Program-made: the position numbers and the translations under genes | NCBI RefSeq assembly: GCF_910594005.1 | Contig: NC_057818.1 | Location: 61,950,001-62,014,000, forward strand | Source: Cervus elaphus | Lineage: Eukaryota; Chordata; Mammalia; Artiodactyla; Cervidae | Length of the DNA: 64,000 nucleotides | Direction: 5' to 3' | The notes under the pieces: model-generated | Seen by the model: the letters and a program-made list of their open reading frames with translations, nothing else | The model's database searches: none | What the model was told of the DNA's origin: nothing | Shown: positions 34,197-44,639 of the stretch, in pieces | Numbering within the stretch: the stretch's first letter is position 1 | How the letters are laid out: each line of letters begins with the position of its first letter

Positions 34197-35671
34197 ATAT
34201 CTCTCATATACATGTGGTCAAGAAATTACAACCAACAGCAAGCAGTGATACAGGAGATGCATTCCAAACAGTGACATTGGAAAGACAAAAAAGCCCTGAA
34301 ATGAAATATTTTTGCTTCACGGAAATCCAGGAAGATGACTTTGGGTGTCAGTGGAAGAATGATGAAAGAAATTACAGAGGAATGCCTGTAATGTATAAGG
34401 AAAATGTAACTCACAGAAGAGATCGACAAGGTAGGTGGGATGCAGGAAAGAAGCCTATTAAAAATAGACTTGTGTTAAACTTTCAGGATGAACTGCATAT
34501 ATTTAAGAAAAATATTTACAAATGTCATGAATGTGGCAAATCCTTCAATTATGGCTCCTCTCTCAGTAGACACCTTCTAATCCATACAGGAGAGAAGTTA
34601 TATAAATGTGGTATATGTGGCAATGTTTTTCGTCTGAAGTCACACCTTGTAAGTCATTGGACAACTCACACTCGTGCAAAAATTTACAAATGTGATGAGT
34701 GTGGTAAAACCTTTAATCACGGCTCCTCCCTCCGTAGACATCAGATAAGGCATACAGGAGAGAAAGTGTATAAATGTGATGTATGTAGCAAAGTCTGTAG
34801 TCAAAATTCCTCTCTTAAACGTCATCAAAGAATTCATACCGGAGAGAGACCTTACCGATGCAATGAGTGTGGCAAAACCTTTAATCGTGGCTCTCACCTC
34901 TCCACACATGAGGTAATCCATACAGGCATGAAATTATGTAAGTGTGATGTATGTGGCAAAGTCTTTAGTCAGAATTCATGCCTTCGAATTCATCGGAGAA
35001 TTCACAACGGAGAGAAACCTTACAAATGTAATGAGTGTGGTAAGGTCTTCCGTCAAAATTCACATCTTGGAAGACATCAGAGAATTCATACTGGGGAGAA
35101 ACCTTACAAATGTGATGAGTGTGGCAAGGTCTTTAATCAGTATTCAAATCTTGCAAGCCATCAAAGAATTCATACTGGAGAGAAACCTTATAACTGTAAT
35201 GTGTGTGGCAAGGTCTTCAGTCAGAATTCAAATCTTGTAAGTCATCAGAGAATTCATACTGGTGAAAAACCTTACAAATGTAATGAGTGTGGCAAATTTT
35301 TTAATCAAAGAGCATACCTTACAAAGCATCAGAGAGTTCATATTGAAGAAAAGTCTTACAAATGTAATGAGTGTGGGAAGGTCTTCAGTCGAAATTCAAA
35401 TCTTGAAAGTCATCAGAGAATTCATACTGGAGAGAAACCTTTCAAATGTAATGAGTGTGGCAGGTTGTTTTCTCAAAAGCCAAACCTTGGAAAGCATCAG
35501 AGAATTCACACGGGAGAGAAACCTTACAAATGTCATGAGTGTGGGGAGGTCTTTAGTCGAAATTCACTTTTTGCAGTTCATCAGAGAATACATAACGTAG
35601 AGAAGGCTTTCAGCTGTAATGAACTTGAAATGCCTTTACTTAATTCTCAACCTTCACTAAGTATCAGATAA
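34197..35671 (+). CDS. Locus B coding exon 3: 13 C2H2 zinc fingers
   Basis: The exon follows the acceptor 'tatcttgtag'. Joined to the mini-exon and KRAB exon it gives 538 residues. Residues 48-154 are a spacer (DISHIHVVKKLQ, later WKNDERNYRGMPV). Residues 155-518 are thirteen 28-residue fingers with HTGEKPY-type linkers. Finger 4 has Cys in place of the core Phe and finger 13 has Phe in place of the helix Leu. Predicted contacts (-1,2,3,6) for fingers 1-13: YSSR, LSHS, HSSR, QSSR, RSHT, QSCI, QSHR, QSNS, QSNS, QAYK, RSNS, QPNK, RSLV. The last 20 residues are a broken fourteenth finger. The spacer is about 59 residues shorter than in locus C. The product should be a nuclear, sequence-specific repressor. 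Its spacer resembles the ZNF28/ZNF468-type group of human 19q13.4, but I cannot assign an orthologue. Confidence 0.95.
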
Positions 35672-36120
35672 TTTATACACGAAAGAAACTATGTATGTGT
35701 GACATATGTGGGAAGTCTTCATTCAAAACTTACAGCGTACAATTCACTGGGGATTTCATAGTAGGGAGCAGCTAAGCAGATGTCATGAATATGCCAAAAA
35801 TTTTGTGCCTGCAAGCCTCATTTTCTATCAGATAATCTATAGGGGAGAGAAACCTTACAAATGTACTAAGTATCTCAAAGCCTTCAGCCCAAGTTCATAC
35901 CTTGAGATCTGCCAGATACTTTATACTGGAGAGAAACCTTTCAAATATAATGAGTGTGGCAAGTGCTTCAGTGTCAAGTCCAAGTTACCATCAGGTGACC
36001 CATCCTGGTAAGAGACTTTAATAATACAGTGATACGACAAGGCTTTTAGAAGGTAGCCACATCTTAGGCTTCATTAGAAAATTCATTCCGGATAGAAACC
36101 AGATAAATGTATTTTATTGT
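35672..36120 (+). pseudogene. Ghost zinc fingers in the 3' UTR of locus B
   Basis: After the stop, finger sequence continues in broken frames, for example GEKPYKCTKYLKAFSPSSYL and GEKPFKYNECGKCFSVKSKL (within 35,850-35,990), then decays near 'acatcttaggcttcattaga'. The locus C tail matches this segment. The array was longer in the ancestor. Confidence 0.85.
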
Positions 36121-36140
36121 GGTCAGGCCTTAAGAGGAAG

Positions 36141-36302
36141 AATTTATGAATTAACTCATTCTCGAGTTAATTAACTCACTAATTAATTTATTAATTAACT
36201 CATTCTCACAAATCTCATTTGTGAGATTATCGAGTTAACTCACTAATTAATTTATTAATTAACTCATTCTCACAAATAATCTCATTTGTGAGATTATCTC
36301 AC
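36141..36302. repeat. Tandem 67-68 base repeat with internal palindromes
   Basis: Two copies (36,163-36,230 and 36,231-36,297) start cgagttaa and end gtgagattat. Each contains 'ctcacaaa...tttgtgag' arms and the self-complementary core 'ttaattaa'-rich segment. Copy 2 has a three-base aat insertion inside the hairpin and a four-base deletion near its start. No gene is involved. Confidence 0.85.
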
Positions 36303-36309
36303 AGATGCC

Positions 36310-36600
36310 ATGGATGTGAAATAATAATCTTACTGCTCAGGTAGGACAGTTTTTATTTGTGAGTGACGGACCACCTGGAGAACAGGGACTGAAAGTAGTA
36401 GGAGGTTTATCATTCTCATCTAACAGGAAGTCCAGAGGCTGCCACGTGGGGTGTGATGGGATCCTCTGCCTCTTCAACCTCCATGAGTACTTAATCCTCC
36501 CCTTATAGTAACATGACTGCTTTATGACTGAGAAGGCTGAAGGCTGAGGGCAAAAACCCTTCTCACTTTAAGGTTTTTGTATATTCTCTCTGGTATTTTC
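36310..36600. repeat. Unnamed repeat block, copy 1
   Basis: The segment with 'aggtttatcattctcatcta', 'caggaagtccagaggctgcc' and 'ggctgagggcaaaaaccctt' recurs diverged at 38,975-39,180. I cannot name the family. Confidence 0.6.
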
Positions 36601-37084
36601 TCCCTGGGTCATGTGCTTGTGACATGTCTAAGGACTCTGCATCAAGTTCTGGATTCTGAAGTTTTTGTTCTATAGCATTTTTCCTAAATCTCTTACAGTG
36701 TAAAGTTCCATAATTTGTTTTAAAGCATTGGTTAACTTTTTGCTGATGTTTGACAGATGTAGAGTTTAAATGGAGAGATTTTCTTTTGTACTATGAATAT
36801 TTCATTGACGAGCACATGTGTGGGACAGGCCTGCCTTCATTGAGTTGCCTGGGTACCTTTGTCAAAAAGTAATTGGAAGTACACTTGACCCTTGAACAAG
36901 GCAGGGAGTTAGGGTTTAGTCTCCTGAGCAGTTCTAAATCCATGTATAATTTAATGCTATCCCGCTATATCCGTGATTCTGCATCCTCGGATTCAACTGA
37001 CCTCAGATCCTGTAGTAGTGTTTATTAGGAAAAATGCCCGTATAATTGAATCCACACAGCTGAAACCTGTGCTATTCAAGGGTT

Positions 37085-37300
37085 AATGTACGGTGTGGTG
37101 TCCTCAGTCGTGTCCAGCTCTTTGTGACCCCACGGACTGTAGCCCACCAGGCTCCTCTGTCCATGGGATTTCCCAGGCAAGACTACTGGAGTGGGTTGCC
37201 ATTTCCTCCTCCAGGGCATCTTCCCCACCCAGGGATTGAAACTGCATCTCTTGGGTCTCCTGCATTGGCAGGTGGATTCTTTACCCCTGTGCCATCTGGG
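37085..37300 (-). repeat. Bov-tA SINE, antisense
   Basis: The plus strand carries 'tcagtcgtgtccagctcttt' and the reversed head up to 'ccctgtgccatctggg'. Confidence 0.88.
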
Positions 37301-37309
37301 AAAAACTGT

Positions 37310-37910
37310 AGTGATGGAGGGCTACTTCTTGTCTCCTCATTCTGTTCCATTGGTCTTTGCGTCTGTCATTCCACAAATCCCACATAGTCTTGATTCCTGT
37401 CACTGTATTAGAAATCTTGAGATCATGTGGGGTGATTCCAACCACTTCAGTATTTTTCAGGTGTTTTAGCTCTTCTAGTTCTTTCGCCTGTCTCTGTTAT
37501 TTTTAGAATAATCTTGTTTGAATCTACAAAAATCTTGATGGAAAATGCATTAAACCTGTATGTCAATTTGGGATATTTTAATATCACTTCTATCTTGTGT
37601 CTTCCAGTCAATTAATCTGGTATGTTTTATTAATAGTTCAGTGAATATCATGTGTTTCTCTCAGATGACCTAAATAGAAGATTGTCTTTGATTTCGTTCC
37701 TCCCCATTGTAGGTTTTAAGCATAAAAATATTTGTTAGATTTACACGTTTTTCTCCTTTTTGAGCAAACATCGTATTCTATATTTAATTTCAGTTTCCAT
37801 TTGTAAATTGCATGGATATAAAATTACAATAGATTTTTGCACGTTATGTCCTGACACCTTGCAAATTATACTTTTTTCTAGAAATTTGTATAGATTCTTT
37901 TGATTCTCTG
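37310..37910 (-). repeat. Old L1 ORF2 fragment, antisense
   Basis: The plus strand carries 'tctttgcgtctgtcattcca', 'gaaaatgcattaaacctgta' and 'cttctatcttgtgtcttcca', a diverged reversed L1 ORF2 3' region. Confidence 0.6.
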
Positions 37911-38094
37911 TGCTTTATTTCCTTAAATTTCCTGTTTCTACTGCTAAGTTATCACAAACTGAGAGACTTGAAGGAACACAAGTTTATTCTCTTATGGTTC
38001 TGGAAGTCAGAAATGGGAAATGAGCCAAAGCCCTATGTTCCAGGATGCCAGAAGCCATTTAGATCCTTTGTTTCATGGGTCCCCATTTGTATTT

Positions 38095-38375
38095 GTATGG
38101 CACACACTTTGAATTAATGAATGATTTTCTTCAGACGTCTTCTTGTTCTATGAGCATTTTCTGAACACATTATTTAATTTAGGGCACCCTGTCACTCCAT
38201 CTTTGTACATGTACACCTTAATAGTACTTAACACCATCATATATGATTTAATTATTGGTGACTTTCCCCTATAGAATATGCTCCTTGAAGGCAGGGTATT
38301 GATTTTGTTTCCTGCTAGATATCCAGTGATTGAAACCATTCTCAACTGACAGGTGTGTGAATGCATTTCATCAGT
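38095..38375 (+). repeat. L2-like ancient LINE fragment
   Basis: The stretch 'tatgctccttgaaggcaggg' followed by a decayed 'cagtgattg' region resembles the 3' end of L2. Confidence 0.5.
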
Positions 38376-38619
38376 GCAAAGGGTTCTGTAATAGGTAGGG
38401 TCATAGAGCAGTAAGTCAAATGGTCTAATAAACATGTAATCATATTGTATTTGTGGCACCAAATTCTTTACTCTGTTACATTACACCCAAGCATTTTGAA
38501 TGTTTGTCATGAATTCTCACAATATGATTTATTCACACATTGTGAATTTTCTCCAACATGTGCTAAACAGATCTAACTCATCAGTGAAGAAATGTCTTCA
38601 TGAAGCTTTTTAATCCATA

Positions 38620-38930
38620 CTTTTTTTTAAATTTTATTTTTATTTGGAGGATAATTGCTTTACAGTGGTGTGTTGGTTTCTCCCATACAACAGTGTGAAT
38701 CGGCCATAAGCTTACATATGTCCCCTGCTTGTTGAGCCTCCCTCCTACCCCCTACCCCATCCCACCCGCTAAGTTGTCACAGAGCACTGGGTTTGAGCTC
38801 CCTGTGTTATATAGCACCTTCCCATTAGCTGTCTGTTTCACTCGTGTTAATGTATATGTTTCAGTGCTACTCTCTCCATTCATTCCACTCTCTCCTTCCC
38901 CTGCTATAATACACATTTTCAATGTAGGAT
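38620..38930 (-). repeat. L1 3' end fragment, antisense
   Basis: The plus strand carries 'ataattgctttacagtggtg' and 'gctccctgtgttatatagca', a reversed L1 3' end. Confidence 0.75.
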
Positions 38931-38974
38931 TCCTTCTGTAATGCTCCATTCTACACCCATTACAAAATAGTAAT

Positions 38975-39180
38975 TCTGTTTCTCCGGTAGGATAGTTTTT
39001 ATTCGTGGGTGAGGGGCCACTTGGCAAATAGTAACTGAAAGAAGTAGGTTTATCATTCTCACCAAACAGGAAGCTCCAGAAGATGCCATGTGGGATGTGA
39101 TGAGTCCATTGAAGGACCGAGAAAAGTGAAGGGTGAGAGGCAAAACACTTTTCGATTTAAGATTTTGTCTCATTTTCATG
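38975..39180. repeat. Unnamed repeat block, copy 2
   Basis: It matches copy 1 at 36,330-36,600 through 'aggtttatcattctcaccaa' and 'gaagatgccatgtgggatgt'. Confidence 0.6.
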
Positions 39181-39504
39181 AAACAATAATCCTAGTCAGT
39201 ACTTTCTGATATTATTAGCCATTTGCATTAAATGGCCACCATAATTTTAATAATAGATGTGAAATTTCTAATTTCGTATTTCTCTCTTGAGCAAAGAAAA
39301 ACAAAGGGGGAAAACTGTTAGGAAGCAATTATATCAAAAGACTTTGTTCTTTATCCTGAGAGTATAATATTCCACATAACATGTGGTGACTCTGCTTCAT
39401 GTTTGAAATGCCAAGCAAAACTTTTTAGAGCCCTTATGTTTTCTAAGTCATAGATTTATTTCCTTTCTGCTCTGATTCTAAATACACTTAAATAATTCAC
39501 CATA

Positions 39505-39635
39505 TTTTTTTTTGGCGGCGGGGGGGTGGGGTTGTGCTATCTATGTGGCATTCAGGATCCTAGTTCCCTGACCTGGGATTGAACCTTCACTCTCAGCAGT
39601 TAAGTGCCAATTCCTAACCACTGGACTGCCAATTT
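39505..39635 (-). repeat. CHR-type SINE, antisense
   Basis: The plus strand reads 'ctagttccctgacctgggat' and 'aaccactggactgccaat'. Confidence 0.8.
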
Positions 39636-39831
39636 TGATATAGTAATTCTGATTCCAGTATCAGGGTAAGGAATCAAAGAATCCATTTTGAAATGCTTTT
39701 TAACCATGTCATCCTACCTGAATGTGAGAAATATACAGGAGGCTTGTAATTGGGAAATATTCTAACATCACTTCCAAATATATTTTAAGATTAGACTCAT
39801 ATTAATTATATGGTAATGTAACTGCTCTGAG

Positions 39832-40072
39832 GCTTCCCAGGTGTCTCAGTGGCAAAGAATTTGCCTGCCAATGCAGGAAACACAGGAGAACTGGGTCTCA
39901 GGCATTGCAGGTAGGTATTAATTATTTTAATATTTAGTTTTATTTATTTATTTGGCTCTGGTGGGCCTTAGTTGTGGCTTGTGGGGCCTAGTTCCCTGAC
40001 CAGAGATTGAACCTGGGCCACCTGCATTGAGAATGTAGTGTCTTAGCCACTGGACCACCAGGGAAGTTTCAA
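39832..40072. repeat. Compound SINE segment
   Basis: A truncated plus-oriented tRNA-like head (39,832-39,895, 'cagtggcaaagaatttgcct') is followed by an antisense CHR copy (39,910-40,070, 'ctagttccctgaccagagat' to 'ggaccaccagggaag'). Confidence 0.75.
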
Positions 40073-40267
40073 TCCTTCACTAATTTAGATATGAAAAGTG
40101 ATACATTCAAAACAAAATAGTATCAAAATGCAAAAACAGTGTGCATATTTGAATCCCTGTCAAGCACTCTCTACTCTTGTTCTTTTCATTGAATTAACTT
40201 CAGTAAGTCTCTGTCTGCAGTGTTCTGAAATAAAACTAATTTTCCATAATCTATGGTAGACAACAAA

Positions 40268-40482
40268 GGGCTTCCTTGGTGGCTCAGTGGTAAAGAATCC
40301 ACCTGCCAATGCAGGAGATGTGAGTTCAGTCCCTGGGTCTGAAAGATTCCTGGAGAAGGAAATGGCAACTCACTCTAGTTCTTGCCTGGGAAATCCCATG
40401 GACAAAGGAGCCTGGTGGGCCTCAGTCCATGGGGTCACAGGAGTAGGACACGACTTAACGGCTAAACCACCATCATCACCAC
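40268..40482 (+). repeat. Bov-tA SINE
   Basis: The head 'gggcttccttggtggctcag' is followed by the Bov-A body and ends 'cacgacttaacggctaaacc'. Confidence 0.9.
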
Positions 40483-40519
40483 CGTGGTAGATAACAGCTA
40501 TTCCCTTTTTAAATGGAGA

Positions 40520-40650
40520 GAGGATCTTCTCCTGTGGTCCAGTGGTTAAGACTGTGCCTTCGAATGCCAGTAGTACAGGCTCAGTTCCTGGTCAGGGAGT
40601 TAAGATCCCACATGCCATGAGGTGTGGCTAAAAATCAAACAAACAACAAC
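40520..40650 (+). repeat. CHR-type SINE, short
   Basis: It reads 'cttctcctgtggtccagtgg' through 'gttaagatcccacatgccat'. Confidence 0.8.
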
Positions 40651-40854
40651 AAAAATCCATTGTTCTCCTGCTTTTTTTTTTTCTTCCACATGTAGCCCAT
40701 CATGAAACACATATGAAAACCTCACTTTCACAGTGGCCAGTTCTACTCTATTTCTTGACCATCTGTTAGAATAATCTTTCATATAATCATCAATGATGGT
40801 CCTCATTCATAACAACATATCTAGAGAAGGTGTCGTGGCCACCAAAAACATGAT

Positions 40855-41005
40855 ATTTTGTTTTTAAATTAATTTGTCTGCATTGGGTCTTAGTTTCAGC
40901 ACATGTGATCTTTTAGTTGTGGCATTTACCATCTAGTGCCCTGACCAGTGATCGAACTCTGGCCCCCTGCACTAAGGGTGGAGTCTTAGCCACTGTACCA
41001 CCAAG
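40855..41005 (-). repeat. CHR-type SINE, antisense
   Basis: The plus strand carries 'agtgccctgaccagtgatcg' and 'cttagccactgtaccaccaa'. Confidence 0.8.
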
Positions 41006-41007
41006 CG

Positions 41008-41219
41008 TGTGTGTTGTGTGTTAGTCGCTCAGTCGTATCCGAATCTTTGCGACCCCATGGATTGCAGCCCACCAGGCTCCTCTGTCCATGGGATTCTCCA
41101 GGCAAGAATACTGGAGTGGGTTGCCATTCCCTTCTCCAGGGGATCTTCCCAACCCACGGATCAAACCCAGGTCTCCCACATTACAGGCAGATTCTTTACC
41201 ATTTGAGCCAGGGAAGCAC
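41008..41219 (-). repeat. Bov-tA SINE, antisense
   Basis: A nearly full copy with 'gtcgctcagtcgtatccgaa' and 'gattctttaccatttgagcc' on the plus strand. Confidence 0.92.
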
Positions 41220-41354
41220 AACAGGGGGTCCCAAAAGCGTATTTTAGATAATATTTTTACATCTCTATTCTGGCTGTCCCCATGCTCTCAAATTTATACC
41301 ATCTTGCTTCTTAAAATCAGTGTCCTAGTTTTTCCTGGTCTCATGAATATGAAA

Positions 41355-41384
41355 AAACCCCACCTAATGCAATAGGTGGGGTTT
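41355..41384. repeat. Perfect 12-base inverted repeat
   Basis: aaaccccaccta at 41,355-41,366 pairs with taggtggggttt at 41,373-41,384 across a six-base loop. No function is assigned. Confidence 0.8.
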
Positions 41385-41639
41385 CATCTTACCCGTCTTT
41401 TCCCTGAGACTATCATGCTGACAAATGAAAGGCAGATAATGGAACAATAACATCAACAGATTTCAAACTTCAGGTTGTAGGTTATTAAAAACAATGGACC
41501 CTTTTCATGAGACCTCAGATAACTGAATAAACAATGTACCATCTGCAGATAATTAGATCTTTCCACAGATGTCTGATCCTTTGACAGGTATCAACTCATG
41601 AATTTTAAAGAATTTTACCTTTAATTGTCTGTGGAATTT

Positions 41640-42110
41640 AACATCTGAGATTGGTTATTTCAAACCTAATAGACTGAGTTTCCTCCCACTGTAAGTTTTC
41701 TTCTTTGTAAGTCCATTGAGAGGATTGTTTGAAGATTTATCTCCCCATTTACATTTGTCGTGTCTCTGTCTAGTGTGAATTCCTTGTGGAGTATCCTGAG
41801 TAATTGCTGCGAAGTCTTGACATTCTTGTATGGTTTCTATATTACATTAATTCTTTCAAGACCACAAAGGTATATATATTTTTATAAAGTTGATCACATT
41901 CAGTACATTTTTCAAGTGTCTCCCTAGAAAGAATCGTGTTATGTTCTACCAGGCTTAAAATCTGGATCGGCTTTGTCATGCATTTGTGTGGTTTTCCTCA
42001 AAAGTGTTTATTCTGATATCAAGTGAGGTGACAGCTCTGGTTATGGGCCTTGCCATCTGTATGTATTAGTTTTGTATGGTGTCTCTCCACAACGGAGCAT
42101 CTTTTTAATT
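41640..42110 (-). pseudogene. Decayed minus-strand C2H2 zinc-finger array
   Basis: The minus strand gives finger relics in several frames. One reads ECQDFAAITQDTPQGIHTRQ then RHDKC, which keeps the linker position (HTREKPYKC-like) and finger spacing. Another gives GKAHNQSCHLT followed, past stops, by GKPHKCMTKP. Linker relics recur near 41,770, 41,840, 41,915, 41,995 and 42,075. There are many stops and indels, so decay is older than in locus A. No KRAB exon was found for it. Confidence 0.75.
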
Positions 42111-42519
42111 TTAGTTGAAACATATCGCTGTACAATTTTTGTTTCAGGTGTGATATTTAATGTTTAGTTTTTGCATACATTGTGAAATGACCACCACAGT
42201 GAGTCTAGTAGCCATCTGTGCCCAAAGTTCTTACCATATTATTGACCCTATTCTTTATGCCATATATTATACATCCTCCTGACTGACTTATTGCGTAATT
42301 GTCAATGTGCCCATTTTAAATTCCTTCATATAATTCACTTCTCTACCCCATTCTGGAAATCACATTTTTTCTGTGTGTCTGTTTTCACTGTATTTTGCAT
42401 TTTTTTCTCTTTTAGATTCTATAGATAAGTAAAACCATGTGGTATTTGTCTTTGACTTTTTGTTCACTTAGCTTAGTACCTTCCATGTTGTTGCAAATGG
42501 AAATATTTCTTTATTTTAG

Positions 42520-42640
42520 GGAGTTCCCTGGCAGTCCAGTGGCTGATACTCAGTGCTTGTACTGCCAGGGTCTGGGTTCAATCCTGGTCAGGGAACTAAA
42601 ATGCCACAAGCTGCACAGTGCAGCCAAAAAAAAAAAAAAA
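42520..42640 (+). repeat. CHR-type SINE, short
   Basis: The head 'ggagttccctggcagtccag' ends in 'gcacagtgcagccaaaaaaa'. Confidence 0.85.
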
Positions 42641-42819
42641 AGATTTTATGCTTGAGTGATATTCCATTTTATATATATATATATACACACACCACATTTT
42701 CACTATCCATTCATTCATCTTTGATGTTCAACCCAGTCTTCACATTAGATCAAAGAAGCACTTTGTAAATACATTTTTGTACCCTGACCAGAGTCCCTTT
42801 CAAATAAATGGGGTGAGAC

Positions 42820-43110
42820 CCAACGTTAATTATATTTAAGATTCCCCAGGTGATTCTAACCTGAATCCTTCCTTGAGCTTCAGGACTCTGAGTCCTCCTA
42901 TTCCTGAGGGCTGATATCTGGGCTGAGGGGAGGCGTTCTTCTCTGAGTGGGGATGGACCAGGGCCTGGTCTGTGACCTGAAGGGGATTGTCCGGTCTTCT
43001 GAGGTGCCCACTGCTGCTGTGTATGTGAGGGCTTCACCAGGAAGGGAGTAAGATCTGATGGAAAGTGTGGGAAAATGCTGTGTTGTTCTCTGTGTAGTTT
43101 ACTGTTCGAG
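42820..43110 (+). other. Extra copy of the ATG-exon upstream flank
   Basis: The segment 'gagtggggatggaccagggcctgg' (within 42,938-42,967) and 'tgcccactgctgctgtgtat' repeats the region upstream of the ATG exon in loci A (14.2-14.5 kb) and C (48.92-49.25 kb). No ATG exon follows here. It is a partial duplicate lying upstream of the locus C promoter. Confidence 0.8.
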
Positions 43111-43479
43111 TCCCAAAGATTTCAAAGACAAAAACAAAAATAGAGTTGTAAGGCAAAATACTATTTTTAGTAGTATTTCACTCTTTTATCTTATTTGGGA
43201 ATGATCTAGATATTTATAAACTACATATAATTTAATTTATCAAACATGTAAGGTTTCCTGTTGTCAACGAGTTGGGGAAAGATATTTAAAAAGTTTACCT
43301 GGAACCTTTTATCTCATACACAGTCAATTGGACATGTAAGCAAACTGCTGGCAAAAACAACTTTTTTTTTTTTAAACAACTTTTTACTGTAACCGTTTTC
43401 AACTTGTTAGGAGACATCTTAGTTTCTGTATAACTGGGCCAGGCAACTGGCCCAGCTTTCACCTTCAAACTGTGACAGT

Positions 43480-43795
43480 GGGCCTTCCCTGGTGGTTCAG
43501 TGGTAAAGAATCCGCCGGCCACTGCGGGAGACATGGGTTCATCCCTGGTCGGGGAAGATCCCACGTGCCTTGGGACAACGAAGTCCGTGGGCCAGAACTA
43601 CTGCCCGTGCTCTGGAGCCAGGGAGCTGCAACTACTGAAGCCTGTGTGCCCCGGAGCCTGTGCTCTTGGCAAGAGACGCCACCGCAGTGAGAAGCCCGCA
43701 TACAACAAGAGTAACCCCCGCTCACTGCAGTTAGAGAAGTGCCCAGGCAGCAAGGAGCACCCAGCACCGGTACCCCCACCCTCAACGTGGGGCAA
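43480..43795 (+). repeat. CHR-2-type SINE abutting the locus C promoter
   Basis: The head 'ggccttccctggtggttcag' is followed by 'gggagacatgggttcatccc' and the long body 'gacgccaccgcagtgagaag'. It retains many CpGs and ends just before the CpG island. Confidence 0.9.
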
Positions 43796-43819
43796 TACAT
43801 TTAAAAAAGCATTTCAAAT

Positions 43820-44560
43820 TAATAGGATCAACCTCCCACTCCCCGCCCCCTGCTCCGCGCCAGCCCTGCCTCCCAGCACTCCCCGCGGGGGCCGGGGGTC
43901 TCTCCAGGCTCCTAGCGCCAGGCCAAGGCCCCGCCCCCGGAAGGGCCCCTCTGGCCACTCTGGCCCCTCTGGCGCCCTTCTTTACGGAACCGGAAGTGGA
44001 CTACGCGGAGAGAAGGTCACCCCGCTGAGTAAGTTGCTCGTCGGTACTGTAACTGTGCGGTGGCGGTGGCCCCCTTACCCCTTCTAACTCCATCCTCATG
44101 GCGTGGGGGTCGGCACGGGCCTAAAATCCCAGCACCCGCCTCTCCGCCCCCAGTCTATCCAGACGTCGCTGTTAGGGGTTGGGTGTATTTTCCACTGGGT
44201 TGAAATCGCAGAGGCTGGTCCCTGCCCTTGCGTTTTCCGCCTTTGGTCTCAATAGACACCGCCTTTCGCACATTTTCGTGCTTAAAACCCTTCCTACCTC
44301 TGCCCCCCGCCTCATGTAAAGCCCTCCTTCGCGAAGTGGATTCGCGCCCCTCAGCCTCGCCCTCTCGGCCCCTGGAGGCCGCGTCCTCTCCCCGGTCCAG
44401 GGATTCTGGAGAGCCCGCGCCGCTCCCGAGACCCGGTCCCTCCCGGCCCCTTCTGTCCTCGCGTCTCCTCAGGCCGCTCCTTCCGCCCCGCGGGCCTCCG
44501 CTCCCTGCCAGCCCGTCCCCTCACCCCGCGTAGGGGCAGGTGACCCCGGCCAATGTTTTT
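43820..44560 (+). promoter_or_regulatory. CpG island, promoter and non-coding exon 1 of locus C
   Basis: GC- and CpG-rich sequence with 'ccccgcccccggaagggccc' and an ETS-like 'aaccggaagtgga' just before the exon 1 end. The donor GTAAGT follows at 44,029, aligned with 25,007 in locus B. No TATA box is seen. Confidence 0.85.
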
Positions 44561-44639
44561 CAGCCCCCAGTTTTTCCTTCGGTTGGAAAACGGTCTCTTC
44601 CGTAGGCGGCCGTCTTACTGCGTCTCCTTTGCCATAAAT

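Noticed and set aside
34500..35600. CRISPR-like regular repeats of 84 bases
   Set aside because: The periodicity is the 28-residue C2H2 finger unit with its conserved HTGEKPYKC linker, in an open coding frame. The same applies to 62.3-63.4 kb and 2.8-3.8 kb.
34944..35600. Repetitive alternate-frame ORFs (98-186 codons, RNLTNVMSVA-type) within finger exons
   Set aside because: They are shadows of the zinc-finger repeats read out of frame, and they recur opposite every finger array in the window.
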